Assembly: GCF_000330505.1 (NCBI RefSeq)
Contig: NW_004443615.1
Coordinates: 162,603 to 226,602 of the forward strand
Origin: Entamoeba invadens IP1
Lineage: Eukaryota; Evosea; Mastigamoebida; Endamoebidae
DNA length: 64,000 bases
Reading direction: 5' to 3'
Positions within the stretch are counted from its first letter, which is position 1, and every line of letters starts with the position of its first letter. Shown in pieces: positions 10,566-19,935 of this stretch. The notes beneath the pieces were generated by a model, which ran no database searches, was not told the DNA's origin, and worked only from the letters and a program-made list of their open reading frames with translations. A program made the position numbers and the translations under genes.

Positions 10566-12257
10566 ATGAACGCAGAAGGACTTGAGTCAGACAATAACAT
10601 CCGAGCTATAACAGAGGAAATCAATGGACTTATCGATCAAGTTGGGACAAATGTTGACGAGATCCAAACAATGGAGATATACAGAACAGTTCAAAAAGCC
10701 CTTCGTGAATTAGTGACGACAACCGACGTCACCCAGCTACTGAAGAATTTAGTGTTTACTTATAACAAACGACACTTAAGTCCTCAAACGTTTCCAATAG
10801 CTGTAACTGAAGTGTTTGAAACAGTGAAAGTGTCTTTAGTTAATGTGAACACATATATTGGAGCATGTAAAATGCTTCTTTCTCTTCTTTTAATAGCACC
10901 AGAGAAAGAAGCCATCGTCGAGTTAGTTAAAGACGTGACGAAGTATTTCTGTGAGGAGCTTTCAAGGCTTTGCGAGATCAACGAAGTCAAGAAGCCGATT
11001 TTTCTCTTCTTACTTAAAATCGTCAAAAAGCTTATTCTTCACTTTAAGTCGCCGACTCTGATTACTTCCAAAGACTTTTTAATAACACTCAACATCGTCG
11101 CAACAAAGCTGATTCTTCTCCAGAACTGTGAAATTGAATCAAAAGAATTGGACAGAACGATTGAGCTCTCCATACAAAACGAACAAGTTGTTTCTGATAT
11201 GCCAACGTCATTGCCGTTCCCCGTGAACTTCAAATACGTCTTATTTTCAACTCTTAAACCGATCGAAAGACTCACATCAACTCTCATTCTATTGACACAA
11301 AGCGTTGTGATGACACAACAAATATACGAAGAAATGTATTGCAATACATTAGAGCATTTAGTGGAGTTGATGAAATCATTTTCAAAGCTTATTTCACTGT
11401 TAGACTTGTTCCTCACAGGCAATAGATTAGTTCAGTTGTTTTCCTCGAGAATTTTATATGTTGTACTTTCGTTGGTTCCGGTGCTCCAACGGAAATGCAT
11501 TGTCGACACACTTCAAAATGACATTTCCGTGTTACTTGCGCTCTTACTTAATGATCCAGCGAACGATGAAATACTCAACGAAGTATATATTAAGTACTTG
11601 GGGGCACTTCCAGGCAACGACAATTTAGTGCGGTTCCTCTGTAGTCGTCGTGAGATCGGATTTTTCATTCGAGAAGTTGGGAATTTTGATATGCAGTCGA
11701 TTGGAAATGTGGTGACGCCACAGACACTCCAATTTTTACCAAAAGAAGCACTGGTGTCGATCAGTGACGCAATTCGCGCGAAAATGCCATCTCTGACGGC
11801 TTCCCGAGTGCTCTCCGTTATTATGCGGTCACTCCCAAGTTACACACAAACTGCAGTGGAGAGGGGTGTTGGGGACACAATTGAATATGCTCCTTTACTT
11901 GTCTGTCTGAACAAAGAGTGTTGTCAAACGATCATTCGTGGATTTCAATGTGATGGACTGGAACATTGCTTTTGGCTTGCATTCTTTTTCAAATACGCCA
12001 CAGTTGGTGAAGGCGAAGAAGTAAAAGAAGTTGGGGAAGGTCTGAAAGAGCAGTTCATTGCCTTTTTGAGAGCAGAGGCGACGGGAGAAGTGGTTCCGCT
12101 TGTCTCGAAGGTAGTTGTGGTCAACATCAGTAGTATTCAAGTGATAGAAGACATTGAGAAAATGATGTTGAATGCAAGGGAATTAGTTTTAAAGAATGGG
12201 GATGCTTCTGATGTGTGGAACAAATTCATCACAAAGGTAGTGGGGTGGAAAATTTGA
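10566..12257 (+). CDS. Hypothetical helical protein, 563 aa
   Basis: I do not recognise this protein. It is predicted from sequence to be almost entirely alpha-helical, with amphipathic Leu/Ile/Val-rich segments of 30-40 residues throughout, as in HEAT or armadillo-type scaffolds. There is no signal peptide; several strongly hydrophobic stretches (such as ACKMLLSLLLIAP and ILYVVLSLVPVL) look like buried repeat helices and not membrane spans. It starts at an ATG preceded by a long A/T tract. It converges with the large gene on the other strand, the stops being about 190 bases apart. Codon use is that of a host gene. Confidence 0.75.
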   Translation: MNAEGLESDNNIRAITEEINGLIDQVGTNVDEIQTMEIYRTVQKALRELVTTTDVTQLLKNLVFTYNKRHLSPQTFPIAVTEVFETVKVSLVNVNTYIGACKMLLSLLLIAPEKEAIVELVKDVTKYFCEELSRLCEINEVKKPIFLFLLKIVKKLILHFKSPTLITSKDFLITLNIVATKLILLQNCEIESKELDRTIELSIQNEQVVSDMPTSLPFPVNFKYVLFSTLKPIERLTSTLILLTQSVVMTQQIYEEMYCNTLEHLVELMKSFSKLISLLDLFLTGNRLVQLFSSRILYVVLSLVPVLQRKCIVDTLQNDISVLLALLLNDPANDEILNEVYIKYLGALPGNDNLVRFLCSRREIGFFIREVGNFDMQSIGNVVTPQTLQFLPKEALVSISDAIRAKMPSLTASRVLSVIMRSLPSYTQTAVERGVGDTIEYAPLLVCLNKECCQTIIRGFQCDGLEHCFWLAFFFKYATVGEGEEVKEVGEGLKEQFIAFLRAEATGEVVPLVSKVVVVNISSIQVIEDIEKMMLNARELVLKNGDASDVWNKFITKVVGWKI

Positions 12258-12451
12258 ATGTTTATTGTGTTGGTTGAGTGTGTTACGCCATCAAAAGTTG
12301 TTTGAATACGGTGAATATTTAAATTATTGAGTTACTCTGGTTTGGAATGTTCGTCTTGTGTTCTCCGACTCTTCCCTTGTTTGCAATATTTGTTTAATGC
12401 GGTTGTATACACCAAATGCATCTACTTGTGAGTTTTCTTGTTCAAACACTT

Positions 12452-15400
12452 TCAACGAATCGAACAAACCATATCAAAGCCATACGCTGCTTTCTCGACT
12501 AATTGTGAGTCTGTGTCATTCATCAATTGCAACACATCGACATACTCTTCGAATCCGTCAAAGTTTGTAACGAGTTCTTCAGGGAGTCCATTTTCTTTCA
12601 TTTTAATAAAGTCGGTTGTGGAGAAGTTCTTCTCGATGTCCACAAATCTCTCGTCACATTCCGATGGTACAAAATTGATGAGGAAGAGGTGGAGGGTTTC
12701 TTTTAAGACCAACAAGAGTTGTTGGTAAGCTCCTATATTCTTAATTTGGGAGTGCACATGAATTGCTTTCAAAAAGAGTTTTGAGACGACGACAATTGTG
12801 GTTTCATTTGGTCTTCTCAAGAATTCGTAGAACAGTTGAGACGAGAAGAACGTGTTGATTCTTTTTTGTGTGAATTCGTCGTTGACCGTCAACAGGCGTC
12901 TCAACACATAAAACGAATTTTCAAGTCTGTCGAATGAAACGGTGTCAATCACTGTTTTGAAAACGACTTCTTGATACCAATCGTTACTCCCAAGGTTTAA
13001 ACAGACTTCTTTTGAGAGTTTTATATCCATCAACTTCCTCACTACATACTTCAAATTTCTAAAGATGAAGCACTTCGTTTGATTTAAGTCGATTTCTTTC
13101 GCAATTTCTACACATGCCACTTCGTTTGTTGTCGGGTTTAAAAGACGTAGAATCAAGTGGAAGACGGGAGTGAAACTTATTTCTCGATATTCGTCTTCGT
13201 CGATCTCTGACGTTGGAAACCACTGTGAATACGCATTCGCTAAGCTTTTAAACACCTCCACACTCTCGGGAATTTGTTCAACCAAATTTCTGAAATCAAA
13301 TTCTTGGACATTACACATGAAAGTGCTTATCCCAAGTTTGTTCATTTCTTTCCCTTCAACAATTGCATCCCGCGAAAAATCGTTTGAGAGTTTTAAAAAT
13401 TTCAGCACAACAGCCGCCGCAGTTTGGCTTCTTACACTCGAGAGTCTTGCAAACAATTCGCAGACTAAACAAATGAACTCCGGACACTCGATCTTACATA
13501 GAGAGTAAAACGAGAAACACGTGTTAACCGTGTTGCACATCTCTATGAGGACATCTACGTTGTTCACAAATTGCATGAAGAAGTCGATGGCTTTGAGCAC
13601 ATTCAAACTTTTTAAAGGGTTTGGGTGTTTGACGAGTATCTCTTTTGCTATCCACAACACGTCATAGAGAGCTCGAGTGTTATCATCGAGAGCCCATTGT
13701 TTCAAGTTGTATGAAATCCTTCTCATCCCTTCAGGAGAAAATGCTCTTTGCTCAAGGTGTCTTGCTATGACAAATGTGAAGTAGAATTTCAACGTCTCAA
13801 CTTCATTTTTGTACCACATCGCGTAACTCATTTCAATATCATTCCCCGCACATTCTTTATTCAACACTTTTCCAACATGTGGGTAGTCGATTTTAAAGTC
13901 GTCTTGTCTCTCATACACCAGTACAATGGGGAGAAACTCGTTGGAGGTATTCGGTAAATTGTCTTTGGTCATCCCTCTCGCAAAAGTTCTGAATTCGTTC
14001 TCACAAATTGTCACATAACTCTTCCCATTTTTACCATCTTTGCATATTTCAAAGGCGGTGCCGCGTCGCCTGAACCAATAATAACACTCTTTGTCACAAA
14101 CAACACGTTTCAATACACCAGATACCAATTTGTACTCTTTATCTCCTTGCAATTCAAGACGGAAAACTACATTATGCACATCAATTTGGTAGTCATTTGT
14201 CTTCTCCATCAATTTGTACTTCACTAGAAATATCGGCCGATGCGTTTTGGGGACGATAGGACAACTCTCACTCACACATGGCGTTATTTCTTCCACTTCA
14301 TAGTTGTTTCTTCCACTCAATGAAATGAACTCTTCAACGCAATCATTCGTAGAAACGTCGTTCAATGCCGTCCAACAATCAATTTCACTCCCCATTGCGT
14401 AAATATAATTATAAAGGAGTTCATTCTTTGAATTGTTCTCTTCTGTTCTCACAACACAACTTTTTATTACATCAGACGACAGTAGCGCCGTGAATATCGA
14501 ATATTTGTATATCGACTGCGTCTGATTGAATCGACAAACAAGTTGATTGTTCATATTGAATTTACTCCTCTTTAATGACCACTCTTGTACTAACGAAATA
14601 ACTTTTTCTTTTGCGGTATCAAAGACTTCGTCAGAAGACTCATCAACACATTTTTGAAACACTTTCAGCAACAATCTCCGCGACTTCACACAAGTCACTC
14701 CAAATGTCGCGTCTTTCATTAATGGAATATTCCCGTCTTCGTATGACGGGAACAAACAATTTGCCAATAAAAGTGCACTCTTTTCAATTGTATTACACGA
14801 CAAATTCGTGTTGAAAATGCGCGAAACAAAGTAGCTTGCAACATACAATTCAGTGTTTTCAAACCCATTTGGAAAGACCCAATTGCCACACACAAAGTGT
14901 ATGTGTGACATGAACAACTCCTCTAAATATGTATTGTAAAATGTTCCATCTTTCACGCATTGAGCAACAAGCATCTTCTCGGGACCACTCATCGAGGTGA
15001 AGTCAAAATGTGTGTTCAAGTCGAAGGGAATAGAAAGACCCAACTTCTTCATATGTTTGAAAACACACAAAGATGTCACTTCTTTGTTTGCGATAGTCGC
15101 CATCTCTGCGAATGAAAGATTATTAACTCGACGTTTCAACTTCTCGCAATGTGGTATCAAAAGTCTGAGAATTGGAAATGCAAGTGCATTAAATTGTCTT
15201 AGAAAAAGTATGTCGTGTTCACTCCGAATCACTTCTTCTTCGTCGTCGCTTCTATCGAGAAACACTTTAAATACACTCTCTGAAAACTTCATCACGTCGT
15301 CTTCGGTGACTTCAATTTTTGTCGCGTTGAAGTCCATTTGAAACAACAAGGCTAATAGAGTTTGTTCGTATATCACCGTCTCAATCCGGTGATTCTCTGT

Positions 15401-16081
15401 TCTCTGAATACGCTTGAATAGCGTGGTAATCAAATTCTCGTCTTGAAACACTCTCACAACTCGTTTGGATATTTGTTCATCACACATCAGAGAAAATACA
15501 GCATAGGCACTTAATACGTCAAAGTCTCGCAAAAACATTTTGATGTCCCCAAATTGTGTTTTTCCAATTTGTAAAGCGCACGCGGCAACGACGTCCAATA
15601 CCTCATCATTAAAATTCGATGCGTCAAATTGTCGAATCTCATTCAAAAATTCCGAGACAATTTTTGGAGTTATAAGTGCCATGTCTCCCGTTTCTACAAA
15701 CAGTGGGTTGTTTTTAGACAATTTTCTACTCACGTGTTTTCTTTTTTTCTTAACATTTAAAACTGTTTCTTCTAATGTATCTCCCAATGCCTTCCTTTGA
15801 AATGATTTCTTTCTATACAAATCGTCAACACTCAATCCCGTTTTTTGAGAGATGTACATCGCAGTTTCTGCATCAAAAAATCCAATCTTAGGGAAAAATG
15901 ATGGGCTTTCGTCTCCTTTTGAGAACGGGAGATTGTAAAGTGTTGGAATAAAAGTTTGAAGTTTGTCTCTTTTAGGGAAATAAAGGTTATGTGAAGGGAC
16001 TTCGGTGCAAGAAAAAATGGTACAAAATTGAAGAATTGTTTGGTTGAGAGAGTAAGTAAAATTCTCGTTTGGGGATGTCAT
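12452..16081 (-). CDS. Large protein (about 1209 aa) with degenerate ubiquitin-specific-protease-like core
   Basis: The start is the ATG before TSPNENF; an earlier TTG is rejected. Residues 370-730 resemble a USP catalytic domain in layout. A Cys-box-like DGTFYNTYLEELFM at 378-391 has Phe where the catalytic Cys should be. A strand pattern at 614-660 matches the 'vL.lhLkRF' block and ends YKLVSGVLKRV. There follows CDKECYYWFRR (662-672), where USPs have the catalytic His in GGHYYSY. The domain closes with FLPIVLVYERQ, matching the final 'aymLvYer' strand. The flanks are helical repeats as in USP9X/USP34-type giants. If this is right, the enzyme is dead and would act as a ubiquitin reader or scaffold. 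The 3' end is uncertain: a GTTTGT donor at the last codons could splice away the stop, or a frameshift could add about 45 residues. Confidence 0.7.
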   Translation of the reverse strand: MTSPNENFTYSLNQTILQFCTIFSCTEVPSHNLYFPKRDKLQTFIPTLYNLPFSKGDESPSFFPKIGFFDAETAMYISQKTGLSVDDLYRKKSFQRKALGDTLEETVLNVKKKRKHVSRKLSKNNPLFVETGDMALITPKIVSEFLNEIRQFDASNFNDEVLDVVAACALQIGKTQFGDIKMFLRDFDVLSAYAVFSLMCDEQISKRVVRVFQDENLITTLFKRIQRTENHRIETVIYEQTLLALLFQMDFNATKIEVTEDDVMKFSESVFKVFLDRSDDEEEVIRSEHDILFLRQFNALAFPILRLLIPHCEKLKRRVNNLSFAEMATIANKEVTSLCVFKHMKKLGLSIPFDLNTHFDFTSMSGPEKMLVAQCVKDGTFYNTYLEELFMSHIHFVCGNWVFPNGFENTELYVASYFVSRIFNTNLSCNTIEKSALLLANCLFPSYEDGNIPLMKDATFGVTCVKSRRLLLKVFQKCVDESSDEVFDTAKEKVISLVQEWSLKRSKFNMNNQLVCRFNQTQSIYKYSIFTALLSSDVIKSCVVRTEENNSKNELLYNYIYAMGSEIDCWTALNDVSTNDCVEEFISLSGRNNYEVEEITPCVSESCPIVPKTHRPIFLVKYKLMEKTNDYQIDVHNVVFRLELQGDKEYKLVSGVLKRVVCDKECYYWFRRRGTAFEICKDGKNGKSYVTICENEFRTFARGMTKDNLPNTSNEFLPIVLVYERQDDFKIDYPHVGKVLNKECAGNDIEMSYAMWYKNEVETLKFYFTFVIARHLEQRAFSPEGMRRISYNLKQWALDDNTRALYDVLWIAKEILVKHPNPLKSLNVLKAIDFFMQFVNNVDVLIEMCNTVNTCFSFYSLCKIECPEFICLVCELFARLSSVRSQTAAAVVLKFLKLSNDFSRDAIVEGKEMNKLGISTFMCNVQEFDFRNLVEQIPESVEVFKSLANAYSQWFPTSEIDEDEYREISFTPVFHLILRLLNPTTNEVACVEIAKEIDLNQTKCFIFRNLKYVVRKLMDIKLSKEVCLNLGSNDWYQEVVFKTVIDTVSFDRLENSFYVLRRLLTVNDEFTQKRINTFFSSQLFYEFLRRPNETTIVVVSKLFLKAIHVHSQIKNIGAYQQLLLVLKETLHLFLINFVPSECDERFVDIEKNFSTTDFIKMKENGLPEELVTNFDGFEEYVDVLQLMNDTDSQLVEKAAYGFDMVCSIR

Positions 16082-16400
16082 ATACCAATTCAAGATTGCT
16101 TACTAAATAAGTATATCAGTTCATATTTTATTATTATAGTTTAATTTATTATTGAAATAGTTTTATAGTTAAAACCTCAAAATGTTTTTGAGTTTGTATA
16201 ATCATTTTATCGGACATTATTATATAGTTTTTGAATTGAATGATTTGTAATTGTTATATTCATTACCGAAATATTACAAATTAAAATCTTAGTCATTTTG
16301 ATTATAATGTTATAAGTATATTAAATAAAATATTATTTATTTCAATGAGTTATAATATGGCATATAAAGTCCATAATAAAAAACTATAAAACATTAATTT
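16082..16400. promoter_or_regulatory. Divergent intergenic region, 319 bases
   Basis: This lies between the USP-like gene (minus) and the HAD-like gene (plus) and must carry both promoters. It is A/T-rich, and no motif stands out. Confidence 0.4.
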
Positions 16401-17027
16401 ATGACTCACACAATCAAAGGAATAGCATGCGACTTTGGCAATGTTTTATTTGCGGACGGTTCTATTGAAGCTGTGAAAAAGCTTTCCAGCCAGTACGACA
16501 AAGACTTGATGATGTATGTACTAACTTCAAAAAGTGAGATGGGGAAACGTGTTCGAGCAGAAGACACATATTGGCCGACATATGAAGAGTCCGCCCGAAG
16601 AATTTTAAAGGAACACGACATTTCATATGATGAGGTAGTGGATGTGTGGTTCAATTCATATACATTGAACACTAAAATGCTTCATTTTCTTCAAAGAGCC
16701 AAAGTTAGTGGAATAAAGATTATAGCATACAGTGGCAACATAAGAAAACGAGTTGAATTTCTTTATCAAAAGTACCCCGAAGTACCCAAAGTGTTTGATG
16801 TTGAAGTTTTCAGTTATGATTATAATATGAGTAAAGAGAATATTGTGTTTACTGAACATATGGTCGAGAAGTCTGGACTCCAAGCAAATGAAATTGTTTG
16901 GATTGATGATGTCCTTCCGTTCAAAGTTTTTGCAGACAGAGTTGGAGTCAACTTTGTGTCATACAGAGACGAAGCCAAGTTCATCGAACAGCTGAAAGAG
17001 CATAGTCTTGACAAGTATTGGGAGTGA
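16401..17027 (+). CDS. HAD-superfamily hydrolase, 208 aa
   Basis: Haloacid dehalogenase-like hydrolase of the short subfamily I type, probably a small-molecule phosphatase. The four HAD motifs are present. Motif I is DFGNVL with nucleophile D11. Motif II is YSGN with S111. The motif III lysine is K145 in MSKENI. Motif IV is WIDDVLPF with D169 and D170. The helical cap lies between motifs I and II, as in subfamily IA. The second aspartate of the usual DxD in motif I is replaced, as happens in the DxGNV branch (YihX-like) of the family. There is no signal peptide, so it is cytosolic. Substrate cannot be read from the sequence. Confidence 0.85.
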   Translation: MTHTIKGIACDFGNVLFADGSIEAVKKLSSQYDKDLMMYVLTSKSEMGKRVRAEDTYWPTYEESARRILKEHDISYDEVVDVWFNSYTLNTKMLHFLQRAKVSGIKIIAYSGNIRKRVEFLYQKYPEVPKVFDVEVFSYDYNMSKENIVFTEHMVEKSGLQANEIVWIDDVLPFKVFADRVGVNFVSYRDEAKFIEQLKEHSLDKYWE

Positions 17028-17544
17028 TTAATTAATTAATTAATTAATTTAATTTTTATTAATTAATTAATTAATAATTCATTCACACATTCAAAACAAT
17101 TAAATTCAGTGACATGTTATAATTAGTTCTTTTTAATGCCTTAATAATGCGTTGCACATGACGATAGCAACACACTTATTATATAGAGTTTGTATTATTT
17201 AATTAATATTTTAATTAAATATTAATAAAAGTGAATTAAAAGAATTTACCACCAGAAATGGGAACCGAAAACTACTCATTTTTTGAGCAATAAATTACAC
17301 ATAAATAATACACATTTTATTAATGAATTGTTGTATATTTATTATATACCAGGGTCGATAAAAATTAACTGATAGTTCCATTTACTATCGTTTTGGTACA
17401 ATAATTCAAGATTAAGTTAATACTAAGCACTCGGGTGCGTATAAAATGGCCATAAAAAGTGTTACAAAAAAATGCTGACCTTTTCGATCCGAATGTGTAA
17501 TTCTTGTCGCGACAAAATGTTTTGAAGAGATCTGAAAAAAAGAG
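17028..17544. other. Intergenic region with a palindromic (TTAA)n tract
   Basis: Positions about 17028-17073 consist of ATTAATTAATTAA-type units that read the same on both strands. The rest is A/T-rich and includes the promoter of the kinase gene. No open frame is convincing. Confidence 0.5.
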
Positions 17545-19101
17545 ATGTCGTTGAATATCACCTCGTCTGCTGCAACGAGTAAGAGTAAAATCAATCAGTT
17601 CATGCAGACCACTTTATTAATAGAAGAGCAAAATCTTGTGATAGGAAAACTCGTAGGGACTGGGCAGTACGGTTCCGTATACAAAGCGACTATAGCGGGG
17701 ACGGCAGTTGCTTTAAAAGTGCCGCACCACAGTTTAGAGGGACAAAAGATGGATGACTTTATAGCAGAGATGAAAAACCTTCGTGGGTCTTGTCATAGGA
17801 ATGTCGTATTATTTATTGGATTAAGTAAGATCCAAGGACATATATGTATAGTCACTGAATTTGTCCCTGGGGATTTAGACCATTTAATACACAAACAGAC
17901 TTCAATGGAGTTGAAGGAGTTCTTAACGTGTAAATTTACGTTTGACATGAAGATGAATATAGTGTATCAATGCTTGCGAGGTATTCAGTGGGTGCACAAC
18001 AGATACAATTTAGTCCACCGGGACATCAAACCGTCGAATTTTCTGATTGACAGTAATTTCACAGTCAAAGTGTGTGATTTTGGCTTCGCCGAAGTCGTGT
18101 CACAGGCTTCCGTCAAACAGCGGGGCACGCCTTTGTACGCGGCGCCCGAGACTTTGAATGGGGATGCTTCAATAGGAAAAGAGAGTGATATCTATAGTCT
18201 TGGTATAACCATATGGGAGTTATTTTATCAGCGATATCCATTCGAAGAGTACTACGATGCGTTTGAAGATGACTCCGAGAAGTTTAGAACATACTTAAAC
18301 TCGGGAATACGACCCGTCTTGCCACGAGAGTATCTTGAAGAAAACAAAGATGAAGACCACAAAGAGCAGTGTGAACAGGTCAATAGTATCTACGGCGAAG
18401 GGATGAGAACGACGCCAGTTGAAATGGATGAGCTCATGAAAAGCTGTTGGAACAGTGTTGTCTCTAAACGGCCGACGATCAATGTGTTAGTGGACAAAGT
18501 TGCTTCATTGCAGTTAACGAAAACACTTGGGAACAACAGTGCTGCGGTGTGGTGGAAGGAACACTTTTCGAATCGAGGCGATGCGGAGAATGAAGTCACT
18601 GTGTATGAGTTCATCGATGCACTTGAAAAGACGCACAAATTGACTCTTGAAAAGAACGAACTCTTATGTACTGCGCTGAGTGAAGACAACGAAATCACTC
18701 ATTACTACTTCGCCTTCTTAATTGGGACATTCGGGTACTTCTTCAAGAAGAAAAAACTGTTCAAGAACATGTTAGATACAATCAAATGCGAGTGGTACTG
18801 TCCTAAGATCTCTCGAGAGGTCTCGACGTCAAAACTTGAAGGTAAAACAGACGGGACTTTTCTTATCAGAGAGTCTAAAAGCACTCCAGGCAACCCTTTA
18901 ACCCTATCTAAAAGAGATAAAGGAAAGACCATCAATTCGCGCATCAAATGTGATGTTCTTGACGAGAGTAAAGTGGTCTACTCCGTCCAAACCAAATCTA
19001 AAGAAGTCAAAGCAGAGTCTGTAAAAGATTTAGTCGAGCAACTCATTCAAATGAAAGTCATATCAAAGCCATGTACTGATGAAGAAGAGTCTCCCTATTA
19101 A
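17545..19101 (+). CDS. Protein kinase with C-terminal SH2 domain (SHK-like), 518 aa
   Basis: The kinase domain comes first (about 32-325). It has a glycine loop GTGQYGSV (38-45), VALK lysine K58, helix-C Glu75, HRDIKPSN (158-165), DFG (178-180) and APE (200-202), so every catalytic residue is kept. HRDIKPSN points to Ser/Thr or dual specificity in the tyrosine-kinase-like group. An SH2 domain follows (about 416-505) with WYCPKISREV and FLIRES, whose R442 is the phosphotyrosine-binding arginine. Kinase-then-SH2 order is that of the Dictyostelium SHK proteins and is absent from animals, where SH2 precedes the kinase. The expected role is phosphotyrosine-guided signalling near the membrane, for example in phagocytosis (inference). 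Confidence 0.9.
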   Translation: MSLNITSSAATSKSKINQFMQTTLLIEEQNLVIGKLVGTGQYGSVYKATIAGTAVALKVPHHSLEGQKMDDFIAEMKNLRGSCHRNVVLFIGLSKIQGHICIVTEFVPGDLDHLIHKQTSMELKEFLTCKFTFDMKMNIVYQCLRGIQWVHNRYNLVHRDIKPSNFLIDSNFTVKVCDFGFAEVVSQASVKQRGTPLYAAPETLNGDASIGKESDIYSLGITIWELFYQRYPFEEYYDAFEDDSEKFRTYLNSGIRPVLPREYLEENKDEDHKEQCEQVNSIYGEGMRTTPVEMDELMKSCWNSVVSKRPTINVLVDKVASLQLTKTLGNNSAAVWWKEHFSNRGDAENEVTVYEFIDALEKTHKLTLEKNELLCTALSEDNEITHYYFAFLIGTFGYFFKKKKLFKNMLDTIKCEWYCPKISREVSTSKLEGKTDGTFLIRESKSTPGNPLTLSKRDKGKTINSRIKCDVLDESKVVYSVQTKSKEVKAESVKDLVEQLIQMKVISKPCTDEEESPY

Positions 19102-19608
19102 TTCGTTGTTTTCTATTGGAGTCTGTTTTTTCTTAATAGTAATATTAATAATAAAGTCTGTTTTCTATTTAACGATATTGGGTTTTTACTATTATTTATA
19201 ATAAAAGTATTATAATTTATAATAAAAATAAAGTGGTTTTTCTAAAAAATGGCTTGTATTTTATTTTTTTGTTCTTTTTTTATAAATATGTGTTAAAAAT
19301 AACAAAAAACGAAATGGCTAAACAACTGAAAAATTATAAAGCTAAAACGAAGAATAGGTTGGTCTTGAAATGTGAATACGACTAAATAAACTATGTCAAC
19401 CGGGTTATTCAAAATGAATAAAATGTCATGTTAGATAGAGTAGACGCGTCAAATTATCATTTGGGTCATATCGAAGACGACAACAAGTGATTTGGAAAAA
19501 AAGTCAATGCCCAGGATTTGTTTACCATTAGTTTTAATTAATGACAATTTTATTAATAGTTAATGGTTTTTAATTAGCGATATTGAGTATTGTAAATAAT
19601 GGTTTAAT

Positions 19609-19708
19609 NNNNNNNNNNNNNNNNNNNNNNNNNNNNNNNNNNNNNNNNNNNNNNNNNNNNNNNNNNNNNNNNNNNNNNNNNNNNNNNNNNNNNNNNNNNN
19701 NNNNNNNN
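19609..19708. other. Assembly gap (100 N)
   Basis: Exactly 100 N bases, a standard placeholder for a scaffold gap of unknown size. Any open frame spanning it is an artefact. Confidence 0.99.
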
Positions 19709-19722
19709 CCTCTGAAGAGCAA

Positions 19723-19827
19723 GTTCTCTCAAGAGCGGGCATTTTTGAGACTGAAACTATAAATAGAGTTCTCTATCGAGCGGTAATTAAGGTTTGATTG
19801 GCTAAAAATGCCCGCTCTTGAAAGAAC
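19723..19827. repeat. Inverted repeat, 25-base arms, next to the gap
   Basis: The left arm (19723-19747) and the reverse complement of the right arm (19803-19827) agree at 23 of 25 bases, including the GC-rich core AAGAGCGGGCATTTTT. The loop is 55 bases. The arms are unusually GC-rich for this intergenic DNA. Possible readings are a small foldback element, a terminator-like hairpin between converging genes, or the edge of a larger repeat that broke the assembly. Confidence 0.8.
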
Positions 19828-19935
19828 AAATTAACCACACCCTCCCGCTTTTGGGAAGTTTTACTGTTTTTATATTATTGATTTACTATATACTTATAGT
19901 AAAACACATTCAACCAAAATGAAGCAAAAAAGAAT

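Larger units (their letters stand above)
19102..19935. other. Intergenic region containing an assembly gap and a hairpin
   Basis: This lies between convergent genes. It contains 100 N bases at 19609-19708 and an inverted repeat just after the gap. The sequence before the gap is A/T-rich, and no gene is visible. The true length is unknown because of the gap. Confidence 0.5.

Noticed and set aside
19560..19742. Open frame spanning the first N gap
   Set aside because: The gap length is a placeholder, so the frame is an artefact.
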